Shown here piece after piece: positions 1 to 8,201 of a DNA stretch of 64,000 nucleotides (positions within the stretch are counted from its first letter, which is position 1; each line of letters begins with the position of its first letter). Position numbers and translations under genes: made by a program. The notes under the pieces were generated by a model, which had not been told where the DNA came from, did not search any database, and saw only the letters and a program-made list of their open reading frames with translations. The stretch is from Thalassobaculum sp. OXR-137 (lineage in GTDB: Bacteria > Pseudomonadota > Alphaproteobacteria > Thalassobaculales > Thalassobaculaceae). The stretch lies in contig NZ_CP139715.1 of NCBI RefSeq assembly GCF_034377285.1, positions 2,898,001-2,962,000 of the forward strand, given 5' to 3'.

Positions 1-553
1 GATGGGATCGCCCCGGAATAAATCCGGGGAGTGGGAGCAGGTGGAAGGTGAGGTGGCAATTGTCGGCCGCCCGGACGTCGCCCGTAAACGCCGCCAGCCG
101 GGCAACTCTCTCTCACCCAACGCACTCCCCGGATTTATTCCGGGGCAACGCTTAGGTCACACCGAACCCCCCGACGCTCATGCGCTCCGATGGGACCGCC
201 CCGGAATAAATCCGGGGAATGAGAGAAGGGGGAAGTGAGGAGGCAATTGTCGGCCGCCCAGAGGTCGCCAGTGACCGCCGCCAGCCGGGCAACTCTCTCT
301 CCCCAATACACTCCCCGGATTCATTCCGGGGCAACGCTTAGGTCACACCGAACCCCCCGACGCTCATGCGCTCCGATGGGACCGCCCCGGAATAAATCCG
401 GGGAATGAGAGAAGGGGGAAGTGAGGAGGCAATTGTCGGCCGCCCAGAGGTCGCCAGTGACCGCCGCCAGCCGGGCAACTCTCTCTCCCCCCAAATACAC
501 TCCCCGGATTTATTCCGGGGCAACGCCCAGGTCACACCGAATCCCGACGCTCA
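1..553. repeat. Tandem array of ~187-bp palindrome-bearing repeats (three units)
   Basis: Three near-identical units begin at 1, 189 and 375 (GATGGGAYCGCCCCGGAAT...). Each carries two copies of the palindrome CCCCGGAATAAATCCGGGG in opposite orientation, about 100 bp apart, around a conserved core that includes GGCAATTGTCGGCCGCCC. A shared spacer CGACGCTCATGCGCTCCGAT follows. Units 2 and 3 are almost identical and unit 1 is more diverged. Unit 3 runs into the IS at 553 and its continuation resumes at 2900. The layout resembles a REP/BIME-type mosaic. No reading frame is conserved between units in a way that suggests coding. Confidence 0.85.
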
Positions 554-613
554 TGTCAATGCCGCCCGTAATTTCCCCAGAAGCGCCGAAGTAAATTTCC
601 CCAGTTTCGCCGG

Positions 614-1486
614 TCAGGTTGTCGCGGTGATGTGGTCGTTTTTGGGCGGCCGTCCCCTTGGCCGTCGTAGCGGTGCTGGGGTCGGCGGTGTGATGGTAGC
701 CTTGGAGCGGACGTGCTCGGGCATGAGGTCGGCGTGCTGGCGCAACCGGTAGCTGGAGCCTTCGATCTGGATGACCAGAGCATGATGCAGCAGGCGGTCG
801 AGGAGTGCGGTGGCGACGACCGGGTCTCCGAACACCTCGCCCCATTCGGCAAAGCCGCGGTTGGAGGTCAGGACCATCGCACCACGCTCGTATCGGGCGT
901 TGACCAGCTGGAAGAACAGGTTGCCACCCCCAGGAACGACGGGCAGGTAGCCGATCTCGTCAACGATCAGCAGAGCCGGTCGACAGAAGAAGCGTATGCG
1001 TTCCGTCAGCCGTCCCTCGCGCTCGGCGCGGGCGAGTTGCCCGAGCAGGTCGGCGAGTGTGCAAAAGTAGACACTGCGCCCTGCCTTCACCGCCTCGACG
1101 CCGAGGGCGATGGCCAGATGGCTCTTGCCGGTGCCGGGCGGGCCGAGGAAGTGGACGACCTCGCAGCGACCGATAAAGCCGAGTTGTGCGAGGGTGAGGA
1201 TACGATCGCGGTCGAGCGACGGCTGGAAGGAGAAGTCGAACCCTGAGAGCGTCTTGATGGTCGCCAGTCGGCCCATGCGCAGGGCCGTCTTGATGCGGCT
1301 GTTCTCGCGCAGGGTCAGTTCCTCGGCGAGCAGCATGTCGATGGCCTCCAGAGCACCGATCTCCCCGTGCTCGAGGCGGCGCACGACCTGATCGAGGGCT
1401 TCCAGGGCGCGTGGCATTTTCAGACCGACCAGATCGTGGCGGATCCGCTCCAGGGTCGACGGGGTCAGATCACCTGGAGCGCTCAT
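614..1486 (-). CDS. istB: IS21 helper ATPase IstB
   Basis: The product is about 290 aa, a DnaA/DnaC-like AAA+ ATPase that helps the IstA transposase choose and join target DNA. The Walker A motif GPPGTGKSHLA and Walker B LLIVDEIGYLP are both present, followed by the IstB signature VNARYERGAMVLTSN. The start codon at 1486 overlaps the istA stop (ATGA), which is the usual translational coupling in IS21. The C-terminus has a Pro/Arg-rich tail that makes it slightly longer than the typical ~250 aa. The stop lies 8 bp inside the left terminal repeat. Confidence 0.93.
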   Translation of the reverse strand: MSAPGDLTPSTLERIRHDLVGLKMPRALEALDQVVRRLEHGEIGALEAIDMLLAEELTLRENSRIKTALRMGRLATIKTLSGFDFSFQPSLDRDRILTLAQLGFIGRCEVVHFLGPPGTGKSHLAIALGVEAVKAGRSVYFCTLADLLGQLARAEREGRLTERIRFFCRPALLIVDEIGYLPVVPGGGNLFFQLVNARYERGAMVLTSNRGFAEWGEVFGDPVVATALLDRLLHHALVIQIEGSSYRLRQHADLMPEHVRSKATITPPTPAPLRRPRGRPPKNDHITATT

Positions 1487-2733
1487 GACCGGCACTCCCG
1501 GGCAAGACGGCGAGCGACAGCGTCGTAGAACTCCAGGGAGCGCTGAGCGACCACGTCGCCGGTTCGGCTGACGACCACATCTCCGTCGGCTCCACGTCTT
1601 CGTCCTGTGGAGCCCCCTCCTTTTCGGTGTCCAGGAGCCACCCGGCGCTGGTGGCGGCCTTCCAGGACCGGATGGGTCGCGATCAACGTGCCGTCCTCGA
1701 AGATCCTGATCTCCTGGGCGAGCGTGTGCACCTCGACCGTGCGCCGCCGGGTGGCATCCGGAACGCTGTAGAAGTTGCCACCGACGCTTACCATCCCTTC
1801 CCGGGAGATCCGTCGCTCCAGACGTAGTACGGAGCGGAACGGCGCCAGAGGCAGAACCAGCAGGTGCGGCTTCTCCTCGGCGAACGCCTCGTTCACGACC
1901 CGCCGGGTTGTGGCATGCACCCTGGGATTGGCGACACTGTCCAGCCAGCGCCGCAGCTGCTCGTTCAGATCGTCCAGGTTGCGGAACGAACGGGCCAAGA
2001 AGAAGTCCTCGCGGATGTATCGGAACGGCCGCTCGACCTTGCCCTTGGTCTTGGCCCGGTAGGGCTGGCACGCGCGCGGGTGGAAGCCATAGTGGCGGGC
2101 CAGATCCACAAGGGCCCTGTTGTAGACGATGCCGCGCGGCTCCCCGTCAGCAGCTTCGCCGATCACCGCCGTCTTCATGCGGTCGTAGAGAAGCTCGCGT
2201 GGCACGCCGCCGATCGCGTCGAAGGCGGCGACGTGGCAGCGCAGCACTGTCGCTAGGTCCTGATGGGCGACGAACCGTGCCCAGATCAGGCGGCTATGCC
2301 CCAGGACCAGCGAGAACAGCCACACGATCCGCGGCTGTTCCGGCTCATCGGTGAACACCACCTGGAACTGAGCAAAGTCGACCTGTCCTTGCTGACCGGG
2401 AGGTGTCTCGAAGCGGATCTCATAACCCGGTGTCGGCGCGGGACGGATATCACGCAGATAATCCGTCACCGCCGTATAGCCGCCGCTATAGCCGAGGTCC
2501 CGCAATTCTCGCAGCAGCCGGGCGCCGGTCAGGCCAGGCCACGTCATCACGCGTTCGCGCAGATAGGGGGTGTACGGATCCAGCAGACGTGACCGTGGCC
2601 TGCGTGGGCCATAGCTCGGTGGCTCCAGGCCGCGCTCGATGTAGCGACGAACGGTCTTGCGGTCGAACCCGCTCTCCCGTGCGATCGCCGATATAGACAG
2701 CCCCTGCCGATGCAGTTCCAAGATCATGAGCAT
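1483..2733 (-). CDS. istA: IS21 transposase IstA
   Basis: This is a DDE transposase of about 416 aa from the chosen start. The N-terminus has an HTH (GLSISAIARESGFDRKTVRRY), then the integrase core with VDFAQFQVVF giving the first Asp, the region around LLYDRMKTAV, and the catalytic-Glu segment CQPYRAKTKGKVERPFRYI. The C-terminal beta-barrel region follows. ATG at 2733 is preferred because GGGAGAG lies at ribosome-binding distance; an in-frame ATG at 2838 would read through a 36-bp palindrome and is less likely. It overlaps istB by 4 bp. Confidence 0.9.
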   Translation of the reverse strand: MLMILELHRQGLSISAIARESGFDRKTVRRYIERGLEPPSYGPRRPRSRLLDPYTPYLRERVMTWPGLTGARLLRELRDLGYSGGYTAVTDYLRDIRPAPTPGYEIRFETPPGQQGQVDFAQFQVVFTDEPEQPRIVWLFSLVLGHSRLIWARFVAHQDLATVLRCHVAAFDAIGGVPRELLYDRMKTAVIGEAADGEPRGIVYNRALVDLARHYGFHPRACQPYRAKTKGKVERPFRYIREDFFLARSFRNLDDLNEQLRRWLDSVANPRVHATTRRVVNEAFAEEKPHLLVLPLAPFRSVLRLERRISREGMVSVGGNFYSVPDATRRRTVEVHTLAQEIRIFEDGTLIATHPVLEGRHQRRVAPGHRKGGGSTGRRRGADGDVVVSRTGDVVAQRSLEFYDAVARRLARECRS

Positions 2734-2798
2734 CTCTCCCAGTTTGATCACCGCCGAACTCCTCTCGCCGACCGAGAGGAGCATCGGCAACTCGCCGC

Positions 2799-2834
2799 CG
2801 CCGGTCATCCGGGGCGCGCCCCGGATGACCGGCG
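2799..2834. repeat. Perfect 36-bp palindrome in the istA leader
   Basis: Both arms read CCGGTCATCCGGGGCG toward the centre (between 2816 and 2817) with no loop. It lies between the right terminal repeat and the istA start, so it sits in the transposase leader. It could form a cruciform or a strong RNA hairpin that lowers read-in expression from outside promoters. Confidence 0.85.
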
Positions 2835-2899
2835 ACACGCCAACTGGGGAATTTTCAAACGGCGGTTCTGGGGAGATTCACTCCGGTATCAACACCTCA

Positions 2900-2945
2900 T
2901 GCGATCCGATGGGATCACCCCGGAATAAACCCGGGGAGTGAAGGG
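2900..2945. repeat. Truncated fourth palindromic repeat unit, right of the IS
   Basis: After the IS, the interrupted repeat continues with TGCGATCCGATGGGATCACC and a diverged palindrome (CCCCGGAATAAACCCGGGG). The rest of a unit is missing, so the array ends here. Adding the left flank to this segment restores the ~187-bp spacing, which shows the IS landed inside the array. Confidence 0.75.
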
Positions 2946-3003
2946 GAGGGACGTGTGGTGAAGGGGAGTGTGGGTATTACCCGCGGCACTATGTGCCGCC
3001 GAC

Positions 3004-3855
3004 TCATCCCCCCTGGCGCTGCGCCTCGCGCTTGGCCTTGCGCTCGCGGAAGGCCGCCAGGGCCGCTTCCTTGCGGGCCTCGAACTCCGACATCATCCGC
3101 GCCTCGGTCAGCGCCGCCTGGCGCTGCAGGAAGGCCACGTTCGCCGCCCGCGCCGCCGTGCGCACCCGCTGCAGTTCGGCCTGACGCTCGCGGTCCTTCA
3201 TGAGCGCCTGGCGCTCTTCCTCGCGCTGGCGGGCGATCTCCGTGCGCACCACCGTCCGGCCGGCGGCGCTGGCCACCAGGTGCTCGCGCTGGCCGTACCA
3301 CAGGTCGTAGACCTTCTGCTGGTAGCCGGCGCCGCGATCCTTGTCCCGCGAGTGGTACTGCGCCACCGCCGTCGGCCAGGAGCGGGCGCTGTCGTTCAGG
3401 TCGGCCAGGAAGGCGGCCGCGTACTCGGCATTCGCTTCCGGGTCGAACGCGTGCTCCAGGTTCCGGAACGCGTCGCCGTGGTAGTACAGGTTGATCTGCA
3501 TGCAGCCGACATCGATGTTGGTGATGCCCCGGGCCTGCAGCCGCCGCACCTCGGCAATTGCCGCCTCCTTGCTCGGCAGATATCGCCCGATCCCCTCAGC
3601 CATCACCGTCCAGGGCCAGGAAAAGCTTGCCTTGTAGTCGCTGCTCCAGCGGCCGGTCTCGGCCAGCGAGATGGCGGCGAGCAGGTAGGGCGGCAGGTGA
3701 TTGTCGATCTCCGCCTGCCGGGTCGCGGCCACGCACAGGCCGTGGGCCTCCGGCGTTGCCGGGGCCGCCGGGGCGGCCCGGACGGGGGCGGGAAGGGACG
3801 CGGCGAGCAGGGCTGCGAGCAGCGTCAGAACGGAAAAGGCGTGGGCAAACGGCAT
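3004..3855 (-). CDS. Secreted lytic-transglycosylase-like (SLT domain) protein
   Basis: The protein is about 283 aa. It begins with a signal peptide (hydrophobic SVLTLLAALLAASLPAP, cleavage near VRA-AP). Residues 40-200 resemble SLT goose-lysozyme-type domains: AISLAETGRWSS puts the catalytic Glu near residue 66, followed by DVGCMQINLYYHG and a C-terminal AVAQYHSRD segment. Residues 215-283 are a charged coiled coil rich in Arg/Glu/Ala. It would cleave peptidoglycan glycan strands in the periplasm. ATG 3855 is chosen over 3885 because AGGAGG precedes it by 7 bases. It is probably monocistronic; the neighbouring amidohydrolase lies 61 bp upstream. Confidence 0.8.
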   Translation of the reverse strand: MPFAHAFSVLTLLAALLAASLPAPVRAAPAAPATPEAHGLCVAATRQAEIDNHLPPYLLAAISLAETGRWSSDYKASFSWPWTVMAEGIGRYLPSKEAAIAEVRRLQARGITNIDVGCMQINLYYHGDAFRNLEHAFDPEANAEYAAAFLADLNDSARSWPTAVAQYHSRDKDRGAGYQQKVYDLWYGQREHLVASAAGRTVVRTEIARQREEERQALMKDRERQAELQRVRTAARAANVAFLQRQAALTEARMMSEFEARKEAALAAFRERKAKREAQRQGG

Positions 3856-3916
3856 GGCGGACCTCCTGTGCCGGAGGTAAAGCAAGCGCCGTGCCAGATC
3901 TTAGTGAAGAGGCGCC

Positions 3917-4981
3917 TCAGTCGGCGTCGCCCAGCGGGCGCCGCGGATCGAAGCTCGCCAGGCCGGCGATCGCCCGGCGCATGTCGGCGGCGAGCCGCTG
4001 CAGCCCGGCGGTGCGCTCCAGCCGCTTCTCGTTCATGTACAGGCCGCGCTTCACCTCGATCTGCAGCGCGTGCACGCCCAGGTCCGGGCGTCCGTAATGC
4101 CGGGTGACGTAGCCGCCGGCATAGGGGCTGTTGCGGCGCACCCGGTAGCCCTGGTGGCCGAGCAGCCGCTCCACCCGGCTGGTCATCACCGGCGAGCAGC
4201 TCGTGCCGTGGCAGTCGCCCAGCACGATGTCGCCGACCGGATAGCTGCGCCCGTCGGCGCCGATGGTCTGCACGTTGGACGGCATGGAATGGGCGTCGAC
4301 CAGGATGCAGAAGCCGAAGCGGTTGCGGGTCTCCTCGATCGCCTCGGTCAGGGCGGCGTGATAGGGCCGCCAGTAGCCCTCGATCCGATGCTCCGCGTCG
4401 CGGAAGGCGAGCTTGTCGGCATAGACCGGCACCGCGTTGGAGACGACCCGGGCGATGGTCCCCAGCCCGGCGGCGATTCGGGCGTTCCGGGTGGTCACGT
4501 AGTCCGGCAGCGGGTCGGAGAACATGGCCGGATCGAGTTCGTAGGGCGCGCGGTTGGCGTCCACATAGACCCGCGGGAAGGTGGCGGCGACCAGCGGCGC
4601 GCCGAGCTCCGGGGCGGCGGCGAACAGCTCGTCCACGAAACTGTCCTCGCTGGAGCGCAGGGTGCGCTCGTCGAGCCCGGTGCGGGTCAGCAGGTCGTCC
4701 GGGTAATGCCGGCCGGAATGGGGCGAGGAGACGACGATCGGCAGGGTCTGGCGCACCGGCCGCAGCACCTTGACCGGCGGCGGCGCTGGATCGGCGGCGC
4801 CGGGGTGGGAGCCGGCGAGGGCGGCGCCGGGGGCGGCAGGCATGGCGGCGGGAAGGGCGGCGGCCGCGACAGATGGGGCCGGAGCCGGCAGGGCGGGTCC
4901 GGTCGCTGGATCGCAGGACGCCGCGGCCGTCGGCATGCCGAGGTCAGCGGAGTCGGGCAGGCTGTCGGCGCGCTCGTCCAT
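3917..4981 (-). CDS. N-formylglutamate amidohydrolase family protein
   Basis: The protein is 354 aa. Residues 1-75 are Ala/Pro-rich low complexity, unusual for the family. The FGase domain then starts near IVVSSPHSGRHYP (81-93) and includes VDANRAPYELDP, LVDAHSMPS and IEVKRGLYMNE, the family landmarks for metal and substrate binding. Family members hydrolyse N-formyl-L-glutamate (histidine degradation) or related N-acyl amino acids. No hut genes are nearby, so the substrate is unproved. The Ala-rich N-terminus may mean that the true start is further in, but no better start with a ribosome-binding site was seen. Confidence 0.83.
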   Translation of the reverse strand: MDERADSLPDSADLGMPTAAASCDPATGPALPAPAPSVAAAALPAAMPAAPGAALAGSHPGAADPAPPPVKVLRPVRQTLPIVVSSPHSGRHYPDDLLTRTGLDERTLRSSEDSFVDELFAAAPELGAPLVAATFPRVYVDANRAPYELDPAMFSDPLPDYVTTRNARIAAGLGTIARVVSNAVPVYADKLAFRDAEHRIEGYWRPYHAALTEAIEETRNRFGFCILVDAHSMPSNVQTIGADGRSYPVGDIVLGDCHGTSCSPVMTSRVERLLGHQGYRVRRNSPYAGGYVTRHYGRPDLGVHALQIEVKRGLYMNEKRLERTAGLQRLAADMRRAIAGLASFDPRRPLGDAD

Positions 4982-5264
4982 GTCTCTTCAGATAGAGCAA
5001 CACGGCGCCGCTGTCACCGGTCTGAGCGCGTCGACGGCACCGTGACGCAGGCCGGCGCTGGCCCCGTCGGCGGGCCGGAACCCGCGGTGTCCGGCGCTCG
5101 GAAGCGGGGCCGTGGCGGGGGAGGGGCGGGAGTGTTGAAGACGGATGCGAAAATAGGGTTGCCAAGCTCCGAGGAGGGCATTAAGACCAGCCGTTCGCGG
5201 CACGGAGTTTCCCGTCAGTGCCGCCGCCGAAGGGGCCTCTCGGGGTCGCAAGCACCGGCACAGT
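4982..5264. other. Intergenic region leading into tRNA-Val
   Basis: No gene is supported here. The last ~85 bases (from about 5178) are roughly three-quarters identical to the segment before the second tRNA-Val copy (from about 15845), including the shared run CCCGTCAGTGCCGCCGCCGA. This stretch presumably carries the tRNA promoter and leader. Short ORFs on both strands are shadows. Confidence 0.6.
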
Positions 5265-5340
5265 GGGCGCGTAGCTCAGCGGGAGAGCACTACGTTGACA
5301 TCGTAGGGGTCGCTGGTTCAATCCCAGCCGCGCCCACCAC
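5256..5340 (+). repeat. attL-like 85-bp direct repeat containing tRNA-Val
   Basis: This segment is identical to 15927-16011. Identity runs from CGGCACAGT before the tRNA to one base after the CCA, then stops abruptly on the downstream side. The upstream flanks remain partly similar. The crossover point within the tRNA cannot be seen. Confidence 0.82.
5265..5339 (+). tRNA. tRNA-Val (anticodon GAC), left copy
   Basis: The 75 bases fold as a cloverleaf with acceptor stem GGGCGCG/CGCGCCC (5265-5271 with 5329-5335), discriminator A and an encoded CCA at 5337-5339. The anticodon stem-loop is CTACG-TTGACAT-CGTAG, giving anticodon GAC (Val), and the T arm holds GGTTCAATCCC. It is identical to the copy at 15936-16010. 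An integrase gene starts 100 bp downstream, so this end behaves as attL. Confidence 0.96.
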
Positions 5341-5406
5341 GCATCCGGTTGATGTCATTGACATTTCCGGGGTCAGGCTAGGTCCAAAATTCGATGAAGA
5401 CCGTTG

Positions 5407-5430
5407 CTGTCACACTTCGTGTCACAGTGA
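5407..5430 (+). promoter_or_regulatory. Paired 12-bp repeats, likely integrase arm sites (left end)
   Basis: Two adjacent 12-mers, CTGTCACACTTC and GTGTCACAGTGA, lie between tRNA-Val and the integrase start. They match the pair at the other end of the island (15672-15695). Short direct repeats inside both termini are typical arm-type binding sites of tyrosine integrases, but binding is inferred. They also overlap the probable integrase promoter. Confidence 0.55.
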
Positions 5431-5439
5431 GGTCCACCC

Positions 5440-6438
5440 ATGCCCACCATCCGCAAGCGGAACCGCCGCTGGCAGGCCCAGGTGCGTGTCGCCAACAAGG
5501 CCCCCATCACCAAGACCTTCGACCGTTACCAGGACGCCGTCGCCTGGGCAGCCGAGACGGAGAAGAACGTCCGCCGGTCGCTCGCGAATGACACCGGCAT
5601 TCGTGTCGCGCAGACGACCCTGGGTGACCTGATCGACCGGTACCAGCGGGAGATCACACCAGCCAAGCGCAGTTCGGAGGTTGAGGCGCTGCGCCTGGGA
5701 AAGATGCGAAGGGACGCGATCTCAGGTCTGGCGCTGTCAAAGCTCTCCCCCTCGGTGGTGTCGGACTATCGTGATCGCAGGATGGCTGAGGTGTCCGTCG
5801 ATACTGTCAGGCGCGATCTCGGCACGCTGCAGCATGTCTGGGATGTCGCGCATCGCTCCTGGGGGCTGGTGGGGCTCGATAACCCCTTCCGGCTGGTGCG
5901 GAGGCCCAGCCCAGCGCCTGGGCGCTCACGTCGCCTCTCAGTGGAGGAGCAGGCCCGCCTCGAAGCGGCCTGCGCGAAATGTAGGAATGAGTTTGTCCCG
6001 CTGGTGGTGAGGTTCGCCCTGGAGACGGCGATGCGCCAGGGTGAGATCCTGGCATTGCAGAAGCGAGACATTGATATGGGGCGCCGGCTGGCGCTGGTGC
6101 GCTACTCGAAGAACGGGCGAAGCCGCTTGGTGCCGTTGAGTGAGACGGCCCTATCGGCCGCCAGGGACGCCACCAGCCGCTCCGGTGAGGAGCGGGTGTT
6201 CCCGCTGACGGCAATGTCGGTCAAGCTCGCTTGGCGGCGCGCCCTGAAGCGCGCAGACCTCGAAGACCTGCATTTCCACGACCTTCGGCATGAAGCGATC
6301 AGCAGGATGTTCGAGATGGGCCTCAGCATGCCTGAGGTTGCTCTGGTGTCAGGGCACCGCACACCAGCCATGCTGATGCGGTATGCACATGCCGACGTGG
6401 AGCGGATCGCCTCGATGCTTGGCGACGGGAGTTCATAG
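5440..6438 (+). CDS. Tyrosine site-specific integrase
   Basis: The protein is 332 aa. Residues 1-50 are a basic arm-binding-type N-terminus (MPTIRKRNRRWQAQVRVANK). Residues 55-150 are a SAM-like core-binding domain. Residues 165-330 are the catalytic domain, with Arg199 (ETAMRQGEIL), Lys224 in the beta hairpin, His280/Arg283 (HFHDLRHE), His306 (SGHRTP) and the nucleophile Tyr315 (LMRYAHAD). It would integrate and excise the island at tRNA-Val. AGTGAGGT lies just before the ATG as a ribosome-binding site. All catalytic residues are present, so the integrase may be functional. Confidence 0.94.
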   Translation: MPTIRKRNRRWQAQVRVANKAPITKTFDRYQDAVAWAAETEKNVRRSLANDTGIRVAQTTLGDLIDRYQREITPAKRSSEVEALRLGKMRRDAISGLALSKLSPSVVSDYRDRRMAEVSVDTVRRDLGTLQHVWDVAHRSWGLVGLDNPFRLVRRPSPAPGRSRRLSVEEQARLEAACAKCRNEFVPLVVRFALETAMRQGEILALQKRDIDMGRRLALVRYSKNGRSRLVPLSETALSAARDATSRSGEERVFPLTAMSVKLAWRRALKRADLEDLHFHDLRHEAISRMFEMGLSMPEVALVSGHRTPAMLMRYAHADVERIASMLGDGSS

Positions 6439-6565
6439 CTGGTGACGGGGGCGCCTACTGACACAGTGACCACCGCACCGAGCTTCTGCTTGCACGCGAG
6501 GATCTCACCTGTGGCTGAGAAAGAGCCCTCGGTCACCGATAGAACAGAGTGGAGCATTTGACGAC

Positions 6566-7000
6566 ATGGACACCCTAACCCCGGAACAACGGAGCGAGCG
6601 CATGTCTCGCGTCCGGGCGAAGGACACCAAACCAGAGATGCTGGTGCGGCGGCTCGTTCACGCTCTTGGCTATAGGTTTCGGCTCCATCGAAAAGATCTA
6701 CCCGGGGCTCCGGATCTGGTCTTTCCGGGTCGAAGAAAGGTGATCTTCGTTCATGGCTGCTTCTGGCATCGCCATGAGGACTGCCGGCTCGCTCGACTGC
6801 CGAAATCGCGTCGAGAATTTTGGGTCGAAAAGTTGGAAGGCAACCGTCTTCGCGACAGGGCGAATCAGCTAAGGTTGGTTGAAATGGGTTGGAGGTCGCT
6901 GGTGATCTGGGAATGCGAGACCCGAGATTCGAACGTGCTCCGGGAGCGGGTCCGCCACTTCTTGGAAGAAGGTGAAAAAGGCGATGTTACAATCACTTGA
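6566..7000 (+). CDS. vsr: Very short patch repair endonuclease Vsr
   Basis: The protein is 144 aa, the usual family length. Vsr nicks beside T:G mismatches that arise when 5-methylcytosine deaminates. The N-terminus MDTLTPEQRSERMSRVRAKD is the family signature. The active-site residues line up with E. coli Vsr: Asp50 (GAPDLVF), His63, Phe66, Trp67 and His68 (VHGCFWHRH). The gene overlaps the cytosine methyltransferase, consistent with repair of its mutagenic side effect. It is the first gene of the RM cassette. Confidence 0.95.
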   Translation: MDTLTPEQRSERMSRVRAKDTKPEMLVRRLVHALGYRFRLHRKDLPGAPDLVFPGRRKVIFVHGCFWHRHEDCRLARLPKSRREFWVEKLEGNRLRDRANQLRLVEMGWRSLVIWECETRDSNVLRERVRHFLEEGEKGDVTIT

Positions 7001-8195
7001 ACTATTCACTGGTGCGGGCGGTCTGGCCCTGGGGCTTTCCATGGCGGGGTTTAAGCCTGTGGCCGTGGTGGAGCGCGATCGGTGGGCTTGCGACACCATC
7101 CGAGAGAACCAAGCCCGAGACTTCCCGCTGGTCAGGGACTGGCCCCTGTTCGAGTGCGATGTGCGAGAATTCGACATGTCGGTCGTTCCCGAGGGCATCG
7201 ACCTAATTGCAGGGGGACCGCCCTGCCAGCCGTTCTCTCAGGGCGGTAAACACAGAGGGTTCTCCGACACACGCGACATGCTCCCCGTCATGGTCGAGTT
7301 CGTCAGGAAGGTTCGCCCGAAGGCCTTCATTATCGAGAACGTCAAGGGCCTGACGAGGCCCAGCTTCTCGAGTTATCTGACCTATATATTATTGCAATTG
7401 ACGCATCCCGAGCTGGCGCCAAAGCCCGACGAGGAATGGACGGATCATCTTGCCCGGCTCCAGACGTTGGACACTTCGAGCCCTCGTCATGGCCTCACAT
7501 ATAATGTCGTGCACGAAGTTCTGAATGCGGCGAACTTCGGCGTCCCGCAGCGCCGTGAGCGGGTCTTTATTGTTGGCTTCCGAAGTGACATCGACGCTCG
7601 CTGGAGCTTTCCAAGAGAGACCCACAGCTTGGACGCGCTGCTCGCCCAGCAGCACATCACCGGCGAATACTGGGACCGTCATCAGATCAAGCGGACTGTA
7701 CGTAACCAGCCTCTGGGACGCTTCGGCCAGCGTGTTGATCGACTGAGACAATCAAACTTGCTGCTTGACCATGCGCCGTGGCGGACGGTCCGTGATGCGA
7801 TTGGCAGCATGCCTGACCCGGAGGCTGGTGCGGGGATCTTTCGGGACCATCGGTTCCAACCTGGTGCAAGGACCTACACCGGCCACACAGGCAGTGACTT
7901 GGACCTGCCAGCAAAGACATTGAAGGCGGGCGATCACGGAGTTCCTGGTGGCGAGAACATGTTCGTCAAAGACGATGGCAGCGTGCGATATTTCACGGTG
8001 CGAGAGAGTGCGCGTCTCCAAACGTTCCCTGACGGCTATGCGTTTCACGGAGCGTGGGGAGAAGCGATGCGTCAACTCGGGAATGCGGTGCCAGTGTCCC
8101 TGGGGCGCACGGTCGGAGCGTCGGTGGCACGACGGTTGATCGAGTGGAAGGAGCGCGACCTGAAGCAGCAATTCCAGGCAAGTTTGGAGCGATGA
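6984..8195 (+). CDS. DNA (cytosine-5-)-methyltransferase of the RM cassette
   Basis: The protein is about 403 aa and methylates C5 of cytosine in the host recognition site. Motif I is SLELFTGAGGLALGL, motif IV is GGPPCQPFSQGG with catalytic Cys81, and motif VI is AFIIENVKG. The variable target-recognition region follows, with QRRERVFIVGF (motif VIII) before it and RQLGNAVPVSLG (motif X) at the C-terminus. The next gene is an Eco29kI-like enzyme, so CCGCGG is the likely target (inference). ATG 6984 is preferred; GTG 6972 is the alternative. It overlaps vsr by 17 bp. Confidence 0.92.
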   Translation: MLQSLELFTGAGGLALGLSMAGFKPVAVVERDRWACDTIRENQARDFPLVRDWPLFECDVREFDMSVVPEGIDLIAGGPPCQPFSQGGKHRGFSDTRDMLPVMVEFVRKVRPKAFIIENVKGLTRPSFSSYLTYILLQLTHPELAPKPDEEWTDHLARLQTLDTSSPRHGLTYNVVHEVLNAANFGVPQRRERVFIVGFRSDIDARWSFPRETHSLDALLAQQHITGEYWDRHQIKRTVRNQPLGRFGQRVDRLRQSNLLLDHAPWRTVRDAIGSMPDPEAGAGIFRDHRFQPGARTYTGHTGSDLDLPAKTLKAGDHGVPGGENMFVKDDGSVRYFTVRESARLQTFPDGYAFHGAWGEAMRQLGNAVPVSLGRTVGASVARRLIEWKERDLKQQFQASLER

Positions 8196-8201
8196 GGGAC
8201 C

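Larger units (their letters stand above)
554..2894 (-). mobile_element. Complete IS21-family insertion sequence
   Basis: The element holds istA and istB, overlapping by ATGA, between imperfect terminal inverted repeats of about 53 bp. The left end (554-606) and the reverse complement of the right end (2842-2894) both begin TGT and share the pattern TCCCCAGAA.CGCCG. Each end has two CCCCAG-containing repeats 24 bp apart (570-580 and 594-604 on the left; 2844-2854 and 2868-2878 on the right), as expected for IS21 multiple transposase-binding sites. CTCA precedes the left end (550-553) and lies one base beyond the right end (2896-2899), consistent with a 4-5 bp target duplication. The insertion split a palindromic repeat unit. 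Both genes look intact, so the copy may be active. Confidence 0.93.

Noticed and set aside
1..553. Possible CRISPR array
   Set aside because: The repeats are ~187 bp units with internal palindromes and no short unique spacers; no cas genes are present.
713..2592. Plus-strand ORFs antisense to istA/istB
   Set aside because: They are shadows of the transposase genes and have no family features.
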